Shown here: positions 54,017 to 63,014 of the stretch, one piece after another | How the letters are laid out: every line of letters starts with the position of its first letter | Position numbering within the stretch: position 1 is the stretch's first letter | Assembly (NCBI GenBank): GCA_008704415.1 | Contig: VXIS01000123.1 | Location: 57,375 to 121,374 of the forward strand | DNA length: 64,000 nucleotides | Source: Sphaerosporella brunnea | Lineage: Eukaryota > Ascomycota > Pezizomycetes > Pezizales > Pyronemataceae | Reading direction: 5' to 3' | Program-made: the position numbers and the translations under genes | The notes under the pieces: model-generated | What the model was told of the DNA's origin: nothing | Databases searched by the model: none | What the model saw: only the letters and a program-made list of their open reading frames with translations

Positions 54017-54350
54017 TTACGTGAAGAACGCCCTGTAAATCCCAAGCCCAAACAAGCCTGCGGCCATTCCCTGAATTCCCAACCGTCGAATACCGATTCC
54101 GAACCGCGTGTTTGCGCGCGCAATCTCGGCTTCCTGAGCGGCCAGTTGCGACATTCCCGAGACATAGATGTACGCGCCGAGGCCCATGAAAGCAACGGCC
54201 CCTGCGAGATAGCCGTTAGCTCACGGCTCGAAGTTGATTCGCTGTGGGGGGCAAACCGATGGCTTTGCATGGCGTGCAGTCTTCCCTCCTGTCCTCACGG
54301 AGGGCTTCGCCCAGAGTGATGTCGGCCTTTGGCGGGGGTTGATCGGGCAT
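54017..54350 (-). CDS. DMAC1/DUF4536-type small mitochondrial membrane protein
   Basis: Two exons on the minus strand (54350-54257 and 54201-54017) encode 92 aa. The N-terminus is MPDQPPPKADITLGEALRED, followed by REDCTPCKAIG with the conserved C-x2-C. A 55-nt GT..CAG intron comes next, then AVAFMGLGAYIYVSGMSQLA, a first membrane segment, then RFGIGIRRLGIQGMAAGLFG and YRAFFT. The DCTPC box before a Gly-rich membrane hairpin matches the DUF4536 family, whose animal member DMAC1 assists complex I membrane-arm assembly. Function in fungi is inferred. Because the frames are short it is easily missed. It is divergent from APM3, with 124 bp between the start codons. Confidence 0.8.
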
Positions 54351-54474
54351 GGCGTGAGCGGGAGAGAATGACGGCGGCGGGAAAAGAAAAAAACGAAGCG
54401 CTTTGCCAAGCCCCCGCCAGACAACGTCACGCTTCTGCCAACACTAACAGCGCTGCCCCCAACCCCCACCCACC

Positions 54475-56073
54475 ATGAGCGCCATCGAAGCTCTCTACAT
54501 CTTTGACCGCTTCGCTCCAACGCCGACCATAGTTCTGCAGCACGAATGGCGCTCGCGGTCCCCCACTTCGCCCACCTCTCTGCTGGCGCACTACAACGCG
54601 CATCTCGCCCCGCGTCCCGCGCTGCTCTACGTCCCGACAACGACGCCGCCAACGCTGCTGTTTAGCTTCGAGCACAACAACCTGCTCCTGCTCTCCCCTG
54701 CTACTTCCGAAATAGAGCCACTGCTGGTGCTGGAGTTTTTGCACCGTGTTGTGGATGTGCTGGAAGACTACCTTGGCCCGCCGTTGATCGCGTCGAAGAT
54801 CGAGGGGAGTTACGACATCGTTGCGCAGCTCCTGTGCGAGATGGCCGACGACGGAATACCATTCACCACCGAGCCCAACGCATTACGCGACCTCGTTCTT
54901 CCCCCGAGCTTGATCGGGAAGCTGTTCGGCAGCGTCACCGGTCTTCCTGGGTATTCGGAATCCCGTCCTCGCACCAGCGGCGGCCGCTGACCATTCCGTA
55001 GTAACTCCTTATCATCCATTTCAGGCTCGACGCACACAAACGCCATCTCTACCATCCCCTGGCGCCGTGCGAACGTTAAACACACGAACAACGAGCTCTA
55101 CGTAGACGTAATCGAGCTGATTACGGCGACAATCGCACCCAGCGGGCGGCCTCTCAGTGCCCGTGCAAATGGCACAATCGCGTTTACATCTAAACTCTCC
55201 GGTGTCCCGGACCTACTCCTGACACTGCAGGCACCAAACTCACACAAACAAAAGCTCGGCGAAAAGCCAAACTCCATCCTTCAGTATCCCGTGTTCCATC
55301 CGTGCGTGCGATTGAGTCGATGGCGCGATCATCCGGGAGAGCTCTCCTTCGTTCCGCCAGACGGAAAATTCGTATTGGCCAGCTATGAGGTCAACCTCCT
55401 TCCATCGGCAAAACAGCAACTGCAGTTGCCGGTCACGATCGACATGAAGACCGCCATCGGCCCAGACGAGGATGAGTTCGAGGTACGCGTGTTTGTAAAC
55501 ACGACATCTCTCACGCCTGCAGTGGGGAACGGCAGCTCGCCGGCCTTTGGTAGCAGAAGCGGTGCTACCCGGAGCCCCGCATTCGGAGGATCGAGCAATG
55601 TGCCGGTGGTAGAGGAGGTCGCAATTACTATTCCATTGCCGCCGGCAGTAAAAACGCTTGTCGCTACCAGGTGTAGCCGTGGAGAGTTCCACCACGAGGG
55701 AAGGGAGGTTTTGTGGAAAATTCCCACTACCGGATCCGGGGCGGCGCCATCGTCTACAGCTACCTTCCGGACGGGCGTACAGATTCGGGCAATGGCGGAC
55801 GACGACGATGATGATGAGGAGGAGGATGAAGTGGGCGAGGGCGAGGAGAAGAAGGATGCTGGTACCAGGAAAGCGTCGGCCAGAAAACGGAGGTTTAAGA
55901 TGGCGATGCCCCGATGTGCCATTGTCAATTTCTCTGTGAAGGGCTGGTTGGCGAGTGGTGTTAGGGTGGATAGTGTCAAGATCGTGGGAGGGCGCGGGAT
56001 GGGTGAGGGCGTGAAGCCTTACAAAGGAGTCAAGTATATCACTAGAGCTGGCGGTATTGAGGTCAGATGTTGA
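54475..56073 (+). CDS. APM3: AP-3 adaptor complex subunit mu
   Basis: The mu subunit recognises tyrosine and dileucine-linked cargo for Golgi-to-vacuole transport by AP-3. Exon 1 (54475-54950) encodes the longin-like N-terminal domain: MSAIEALYIFDRFAPTPTIV, VLEFLHRVVDVLEDYLGPPL and SYDIVAQLLCEMADDG. Exon 2 (55002-56073) starts with a linker and IPWRRANVKHTNNELYVDVI, the start of the mu-homology domain, then FHPCVRLSRWRDHPGELSFV and ends KYITRAGGIEVRC. An acidic insertion (DDDDDDEEEDEVGEGEE) sits in the C-terminal domain. The chosen intron is 51 nt with a GCTGAC branch site before CCGTAG; an alternative acceptor TTTCAG at 55025 would need a different donor. Total 515 aa. Exon 2 lies in the left palindrome arm. 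Confidence 0.93.
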
Positions 56074-56318
56074 AATGGGACGGCTGGGCATAGCCTTTTT
56101 TTTTTTGTTTGCTTTGGCGTTCTGGGGATGGATCCGTGTAATTCAGCGGTTAAGTAAATGACGGTTTTCAGGGAACGGCTTTCCTCTCTCAGGTGGGTGT
56201 ATCCACACAGTTGTCCAACCAACCTTCGTCGGGTCCCACCGATAGAAGCAATTCAATGCAGGCAGGTAACCTGCTCCGGATCTGTCTGCCCATTCCCTTG
56301 CATCTCACGGCTCTTCCC

Positions 56319-56326
56319 TATTTAAA
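56319..56326 (+). promoter_or_regulatory. TATA-like element upstream of the M35-propeptide-like gene
   Basis: TATTTAAA lies 40 bp before the ATG at 56366, followed by a C-rich leader. Spacing suggests a very short 5' UTR or that the true start site is heterogeneous. Confidence 0.4.
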
Positions 56327-56365
56327 CCCCCGGCACCGCTACGAACCCCCCACACTGATATCACT

Positions 56366-56836
56366 ATGCCGATCAACAAACGCACCCTCCTCACCATCCT
56401 CCTAACCAGCTCCCTTCTCTTCGTCCTCGGGCTCTACCACTTCCGAAGGCAACAATCCGCAGACTCGCTGCAAACGACACTCCACCAATCATCGCGTACC
56501 ACACCTTTGTCCATTACCGCGCGAGTCCACAATCATCGCTTCACACCTGTCACACTCCTGCCGTGGAACACCCCGCTTGATCCCCTTGCGCCGCAGGCGG
56601 GAGTGTTCTCGGTCTTGGATGTGGATGGGGTGGAAGTTGTGCCCATGTGGAACCGTGTAGGTCGCCAGCTGCCGCAGGAGGCGGTTACGATTCTTCCGGG
56701 GGAAACGCGGGAGATGGTGCATCAGCTTGGGATGTGGAGGTTGGCTAAGGGGGCTTATGTGGTCAAGGCGAGGTGGAGATGGGGAGAGGCTGAGAAGGAT
56801 ATCGAGGAGGCGGTGGCTGTGGAAATAGACGTTTAG
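56366..56836 (+). CDS. Membrane-anchored or secreted protein resembling an M35 metalloprotease propeptide domain
   Basis: The 156-aa product starts MPINKRTLLTILLTSSLLFV followed by LGLYHFRRQQ, a signal anchor or signal peptide. The lumenal part reads PLSITARVHNHRFTPVTLLP, then WNTPLDPLAPQAGVFSVLDV, then LPGETREMVHQLGMWRLAKG and ends AVAVEIDV. The β-sandwich pattern 'LTV-N-...-L-NTPLDPL...F-V-D-DG..V' is that of the N-terminal domain of fungal M35 (deuterolysin, peptidyl-Lys) proteases, but there is no HExxH catalytic domain. It may be a stand-alone inhibitor-like or orphan domain; function unknown. An identical copy lies in the right arm. Confidence 0.65.
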   Translation: MPINKRTLLTILLTSSLLFVLGLYHFRRQQSADSLQTTLHQSSRTTPLSITARVHNHRFTPVTLLPWNTPLDPLAPQAGVFSVLDVDGVEVVPMWNRVGRQLPQEAVTILPGETREMVHQLGMWRLAKGAYVVKARWRWGEAEKDIEEAVAVEIDV

Positions 56837-57338
56837 GGTGTCATGTCTGCCTAGAGCTGTTTACCCACACAACACACTGCTTGCGTGTCTCCGTTTTGGC
56901 ATTTATCGGCTGAGAGAAGAACACCTCGGCGATCCAGCCACCGCCTCACTTGTTTCAGCTAAACTTTCCGGAGAAGCTTGAACCTGCCTGCTGCCACAAC
57001 CCTGCCCTAAGCCCTACTGCGATGAACCCTTGGCGGTCTCCGACGTCCTGCGGTGCTCTTCGTGGGAATGCGCCTAAAACTGCGGTCCGGGAATGCGAAG
57101 CAAAATATTGGCTCCTTTGCAGACCGGCGGTGTTTTGCTCCCCTCTAGAACGAACCCCTTGGCAACAGTTCAGCGGAAACGCAATCCGTGGTTTGAGGAA
57201 GTGCGGCTTGGGTTTTGATTTTCTCTGTGTCTGTTTGCGATTCCGTGGTTTTGGATGCAATCACGCTAGCGAGTTTTCGCTGGCGGATATTCGGCGTAAC
57301 TGCTTTCCGACATCTCACCATCAATCTACGACTAAGCA
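56837..57338. other. Intergenic in the left arm
   Basis: About 500 bp without supportable coding sequence; short ORFs only. It serves as the promoter region of the downstream secreted vWA gene. Confidence 0.5.
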
Positions 57339-57346
57339 TATATAAA
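57339..57346 (+). promoter_or_regulatory. TATA box of the secreted vWA gene
   Basis: TATATAAA at 57339-57346 lies about 90 bp before the split start codon at 57432. With a usual offset of 30-40 bp the 5' UTR would be about 50-60 nt. It supports a transcript start just upstream of exon 1. Confidence 0.55.
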
Positions 57347-57431
57347 GAGCCAGTCTTTCCACACTCTAGAACGCTCTGACGTCCAATCCCAGGTTATCCC
57401 GGGGGCACTGCACTTTTGGGTCCCCGTTGCG

Positions 57432-59540
57432 ATGTAAGTTCAAGCCGGCAAAGCCCCGTTGCATTTCCCGCGCTGACTTTGCCACCAGGGTGTCCACAGC
57501 AAGATTCAAAGCATCAGCTGTGGTCAGCATATTTCTTGCACTTTCACCATCTATTGGCTGCTTTAACACAGTCGAATCGGATATTCTCGGCCAGCACTCT
57601 GAGCACGAGCGCATTACTCGGTTGGCACTTGCGTGCGCGCCGGGAGAAACAGTGAACTGGGATTGTTTCGAGCCACGATCTCTCGACCAGCTCGCAGGGA
57701 ACAACGGAACCTTCGGTGGCGTTGGAGCGCCCGATACCCCGCCGCCGGAAGGGCCCGAAGCACATTGCGATGACGCCGACTTCTTCGACGCACCAGATTA
57801 CCCGCAAACGCGGGAAGCGGCCACCGCAACCCTGCAGAAATGTGTCATGCACCTGCGTCGGCGCATGCGAGAGGGCATCCGGGACGCAAAAGCGCTGTTG
57901 AGCCACGAAAACCAGATTGTGGTGGGAGAAGTGGATTTGCTGGGCGGAAGCTGCACGTTCGGCCCCATCAGCGTTTCGGGCCGCGCGAAGTGTAATGTCC
58001 TGGAGGGATTGGGGAGAGCTATGCATGGCGTCCAGGACTTTTACGCGCATAGCAATTGGGCTGATACTGCCGAGCCTCCTTATTCTCCCGAGAACCCTCC
58101 TGGTCTGAATTACTCGGTGCCTGCCCCGATATTGGATCTGCGCTCCCGAGCGCTGATATCTGTCGAGCGAGATCTGTCAACAGGATGTTTTGCGGGTCCG
58201 CTGGTTGATCAAACGCCGGGCTTCTTGAGCTGCAAGGGCCGAGTCACGCACAACACACTCAACAAAGATGGGGGGCTGATAAACGTCAAAACCGGCACCA
58301 CATCATCGCCGGGCACAACGCGAGGGCAGTTTGAAAGCAATTTTGAACGCGCGGTAAAAGTTGCAATCGCCGATACGCGCCGGCAATGGCAACACTTTCG
58401 GTCGGAGCTGCGGTCTCGGTACGGGCCCTTACGTGCGGGTCTCATGATCTGTGCGCTCAGAAGTGACGACCCGCTGCGCTCCTGCCAGGGCCGCAAGATC
58501 GCAATCGTTGTCGACTGCTCTGAAACCAACAAAGCCATGGACCCATCCGACATGCGTGTGGACGCTGCAAAAGACTTTGCTGCCATGCTGGTGGACCAGA
58601 AACGGGCGGGCCCTGTCGGAAGACCAGACTTAGTCTCTGTGGTTGCCTTCAGCGAGCGCGCCACGGTTATATATCCTCTGGGCGACCCGTCTATCGCCCG
58701 CTATGCGCTCGAGGAAGGCATAGATTCCCACGGGGGCGGTCACTCCATCACAAAAGCCATGCGTGCCGCTATCGCAGAGCTTATAAAACACGCCCACGGC
58801 CCAACCGCGGCTACACACCGCTCTGGAATCGTAGTGCTGACCAGCCACGAGGGTAGCGGCGGGGACCAGGACACGGCCGCACTGATCCACCACCTCGCGC
58901 GGGCGCGCGCCCTCGGGATCCGTGTTTCGGTTGGCCACCTCTGTCCCGGCTGCGACCAGTCCTCGTTGGATCTCGTCAAAGCCGTCGTCGAAACGCGCGG
59001 CATCTACGCGCGGATTTCGTCCGCCGAGACGCTGCGGAGCTTCATCGATGTGGTGGTGGCGCACGGCCCAACCGATCTTGACGATGGCGGTGGCGCAGGA
59101 AGCGGCACGGCTCTGCTGCCCGGACTGTGGATTTCCGGCACGATCGCGGCGGCCGCTGGTCCCAGCATTTTTACGTACAGTGCGCGGGCAGGCGAGACCG
59201 TCAGCTTTGAGATTGTGCCTATGAGTGGTCAGGTCTTACTTGCGGTGTTGAGGGATGTCAGAAGAGCCGTAGAGCTAGATACGGTAACGATGCGGGCCCA
59301 TAAAAGAGCCTTGCTGTCGTTGGAGGTGGTCGGCGATATCGAGTTGGAGCTGGTGGTCACCGCCCCGCATGCCGTCGGCGCGGGATTATTCTCAGTGGGC
59401 TTGGAGTCGACGGCTTGGGAGGGCATCTCAGCGAAGCCGCCGCCGCTGCCAGCTATGGAATACCCGAATGCTACGTGTCCACACATCGTCAAGACGGTAA
59501 TTGTATTGTGGGTTCTCCTTCGATATCATTTTTTGTCCTT
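57432..59540 (+). CDS. Secreted HET-C/CinY-like plus vWA-domain protein, 3' end truncated at the palindrome centre
   Basis: The long open frame beginning near 57427 has no ATG in its first 420 bp. A consensus intron (GTAAGT at 57434, GCTGAC branch site, CAG at 57488) splits the start codon: AT (57432-57433) joins G (57489). The result is MVSTARFKASAVVSIFLALS followed by PSIGCFN, a good signal peptide. The N-terminal half has GSCTFGPISVSGRAKCNVLE and LGRAMHGVQDFYAHSNW, the His/Asp-rich pattern of HET-C/CinY proteins related to zinc-dependent phospholipase C. A vWA domain follows (KIAIVVDCSETNK, with DxSxT in place of the usual MIDAS DxSxS). At 59496 a GTAATTG donor ends the last sure exon, and 44 bp later the sequence folds back, so the C-terminus is unknown. 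At least 670 residues. The ligand is unknown. Confidence 0.8.
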
Positions 59541-59545
59541 CCTTC
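59541..59545. other. Palindrome centre (5-nt spacer)
   Basis: CCTTC between TTTTTTGTCCTT and AAGGACAAAAAA. The plus-strand frame of the vWA gene runs straight through it into antisense sequence of the right arm, which cannot be a natural gene end. Confidence 0.95.
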
Positions 59546-61660
59546 AAGGACAAAAAATGATATCGAAGGAGAACCCACAATACAATTACCGTCTTGACGA
59601 TGTGTGGACACGTAGCATTCGGGTATTCCATAGCTGGCAGCGGCGGCGGCTTCGCTGAGATGCCCTCCCAAGCCGTCGACTCCAAGCCCACTGAGAATAA
59701 TCCCGCGCCGACGGCATGCGGGGCGGGGACCACCAGCTCCAACTCGATAATCGCCGACCACCTCCAACGACAGCAAGGCTCTTTTATGGGCCCGCATCGT
59801 TACCGTATCTAGCTCTACGGCTCTTCTGACATCCCTCAACACCGCAAGTAAGACCTGACCACTCATAGGCACAATCTCAAAGCTGACGGTCTCGCCTGCC
59901 CGCGCACTGTACGTAAAAATGCTGGGACCAGCGGCCGCCGCGATCGTGCCGGAAATCCACAGTCCGGGCAGCAGAGCCGTGCCGCTTCCTGCGCCACCGC
60001 CATCGTCAAGATCGGTTGGGCCGTGCGCCACCACCACATCGATGAAGCTCCGCAGCGTCTCGGCGGACGAAATCCGCGCGTAGATGCCGCGCGTTTCGAC
60101 GACGGCTTTGACGAGATCCAACGAGGACTGGTCGCAGCCGGGACAGAGGTGGCCAACCGAAACACGGATCCCGAGGGCGCGCGCCCGCGCGAGGTGGTGG
60201 ATCAGTGCGGCCGTGTCCTGGTCCCCGCCGCTACCCTCGTGGCTGGTCAGCACTACGATTCCAGAGCGGTGTGTAGCCGCGGTTGGGCCGTGGGCGTGTT
60301 TTATAAGCTCTGCGATAGCGGCACGCATGGCTTTTGTGATGGAGTGACCGCCCCCGTGGGAATCTATGCCTTCCTCGAGCGCATAGCGGGCGATAGACGG
60401 GTCGCCCAGAGGATATATAACCGTGGCGCGCTCGCTGAAGGCAACCACAGAGACTAAGTCTGGTCTTCCGACAGGGCCCGCCCGTTTCTGGTCCACCAGC
60501 ATGGCAGCAAAGTCTTTTGCAGCGTCCACACGCATGTCGGATGGGTCCATGGCTTGTTGGTTTCAGAGCAGTCGACAACAGATTGCGATCTTGCGGCCCT
60601 GGCAGGAGCGCAGCGGGTCGTCACTTCTGAGCGCACAGATCATGAGACCCGCACGTAAGGGGCCCGTACCGAGACCGCAGCTCCGACCGAAAGTGTTGCC
60701 ATTGCCGGCGCGTATCGGCGATTGCAACTTTTACCGCGCGTTCAAAATTGCTTTCAAACTGCCCCTCGCGTTGTGCCCGGCGATGATGTGGTGCCGGTTT
60801 TGACGTTTATCAGCCCCCCATCTTTGTTGAGTGTGTTGTGCGTGACTCGGCCCTTGCAGCTCAAGAAGCCCGGCGTTTGATCAACCAGCGGACCCGCAAA
60901 ACATCCTGTTGACAGATCTCGCTCGACAGATATCAGCGCTCGGGAGCGCAGATCCAATATCGGGGCAGGCACCGAGTAATTCAGACCAGGAGGGTTCTCG
61001 GGAGAATAAGGAGGCTCGGCAGTATCAGCCCAATTGCTATGCGCGTAAAAGTCCTGGACGCCATGCATAGCTCTCCCCAATCCCTCCAGGACATTACACT
61101 TCGCGCGGCCCGAAACGCTGATGGGGCCGAACGTGCAGCTTCCGCCCAGCAAATCCACTTCTCCCACCACAATCTGGTTTTCGTGGCTCAACAGCGCTTT
61201 TGCGTCCCGGATGCCCTCTCGCATGCGCCGACGCAGGTGCATGACACATTTCTGCAGGGTTGCGGTGGGCCGCTTCCCGCGTTTGCGGGTAATCTGGTGC
61301 GTCGAAGAAGTCGGCGTCATCGCAATGTGCTTCGGGCCCTTCCGGCGGCCGGGGTATCGGGCGCTCCAACGCCACCGAAGGTTCCGTTGTTCCCTGCGAG
61401 CTGGTCGAGAGATCGTGGCTCGAAACAATCCCAGTTCACTGTTTCTCCCGGCGCGCACGCAAGTGCCAACCGAGTAATGCGCTCGTGCTCAGAGTGCTGG
61501 CCGAGAATATCCGATTCGACTGTGTTAAAGCAGCCAATAGATGGTGAAAGTGCAAGAAATATGCTGACCACAGCTGATGCTTTGAATCTTGCTGTGGACA
61601 CCCTGGTGGCAAAGTCAGCGCGGGAAATGCAACGGGGCTTTGCCGGCTTTGAACTTACAT
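59546..61660 (-). pseudogene. Right-arm copy of the secreted vWA gene, frameshifted
   Basis: Mirror of the gene at 57432. The split start lies at 61660-61659 and exon 2 begins at 61602; the intron has one extra base. At least seven single-base indels break the frame, visible as separate ORFs at 60550-59489 and within 61676-60754. Probably an artefactual copy rather than a real pseudogene. Confidence 0.85.
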
Positions 61661-62253
61661 CGCAACGGGGACCCAAAAGTGCAGTGCCCCGGGATAACCT
61701 GGGATTGGACGTCAGAGCGTTCTAGAGTGTGGAAAGACTGGCTCTTTATATATGCTTAGTCGTAGATTGATGGTGAGATGTCGGAAAGCAGTTACGCCGA
61801 ATATCCGCCAGCGAAAACTCGCTAGCGTGATTGCATCCAAAACCACGGAATCGCAAACAGACACAGAGAAAATCAAAACCCAAGCCGCACTTCCTCAAAC
61901 CACGGATTGCGTTTCCGCTGAACTGTTGCCAAGGGGTTCGTTCTAGAGGGAGCAAAACACCGCCGGTCTGCAAAGGAGCCAATATTTTGCTTCGCATTCC
62001 CGGACCGCAGTTTTAGGCGCATTCCCACGAAGAGCACCGCAGGACGTCGGAGACCGCCAAGGGTTCATCGCAGTAGGGCTTAGGGCAGGGTTGTGGCAGC
62101 AGGCAGGTTCAAGCTTCTCCGGAAAGTTTAGCTGAAACAAGTGAGGCGGTGGCTGGATCGCCGAGGTGTTCTTCTCTCAGCCGATAAATGCCAAAACGGA
62201 GACACGCAAGCAGTGTGTTGTGTGGGTAAACAGCTCTAGGCAGACATGACACC

Positions 62254-62724
62254 CTAAACGTCTATTTCCACAGCCACCGCCTCCTCGATATCCTTCTCAG
62301 CCTCTCCCCATCTCCACCTCGCCTTGACCACATAAGCCCCCTTAGCCAACCTCCACATCCCAAGCTGATGCACCATCTCCCGCGTTTCCCCCGGAAGAAT
62401 CGTAACCGCCTCCTGCGGCAGCTGGCGACCTACACGGTTCCACATGGGCACAACTTCCACCCCATCCACATCCAAGACCGAGAACACTCCCGCCTGCGGC
62501 GCAAGGGGATCAAGCGGGGTGTTCCACGGCAGGAGTGTGACAGGTGTGAAGCGATGATTGTGGACTCGCGCGGTAATGGACAAAGGTGTGGTACGCGATG
62601 ATTGGTGGAGTGTCGTTTGCAGCGAGTCTGCGGATTGTTGCCTTCGGAAGTGGTAGAGCCCGAGGACGAAGAGAAGGGAGCTGGTTAGGAGGATGGTGAG
62701 GAGGGTGCGTTTGTTGATCGGCAT
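62254..62724 (-). CDS. Right-arm copy of the M35-propeptide-like protein
   Basis: A 156-aa ORF identical in translation to that at 56366-56836, on the opposite strand. It is intact because none of the arm's indels falls inside it. It should not be counted as an independent gene until the palindrome is verified. Confidence 0.6.
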   Translation of the reverse strand: MPINKRTLLTILLTSSLLFVLGLYHFRRQQSADSLQTTLHQSSRTTPLSITARVHNHRFTPVTLLPWNTPLDPLAPQAGVFSVLDVDGVEVVPMWNRVGRQLPQEAVTILPGETREMVHQLGMWRLAKGAYVVKARWRWGEAEKDIEEAVAVEIDV

Positions 62725-63014
62725 AGTGATATCAGTGTGGGGGGTTCGTAGCGGTGCCGGGGGTTTAAATAGGGAAGAGCCGTGAGATGCAAGGGAATGG
62801 GCAGACAGATCCGGAGCAGGTTACCTGCCTGCATTGAATTGCTTCTATCGGTGGGACCCGACGAAGGTTGGTTGGACAACTGTGTGGATACACCCACCTG
62901 AGAGAGGAAAGCCGTTCCCTGAAAACCGTCATTTACTTAACCGCTGAATTACACGGATCCATCCCCAGAACGCCAAAGCAAACAAAAAAAAAGGCTATGC
63001 CCAGCCGTCCCATT

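Larger units (their letters stand above)
55088..59540. repeat. Left arm of a long palindrome
   Basis: The sequence from 55088 to 59540 reappears as its reverse complement at 59546-64000. The centre is AAGGAC..GTCCTT around a 5-nt spacer (CCTTC, 59541-59545). All ORFs in this arm are intact, whereas counterparts in the right arm are frameshifted, so this arm looks like the accurate copy. The palindrome probably continues beyond the window, since the match runs to its last base. Confidence 0.97.

Noticed and set aside
57427..59658. 743-codon ORF read as one gene
   Set aside because: It opens with TTG, not ATG, and its last 38 codons are antisense sequence beyond the palindrome centre.
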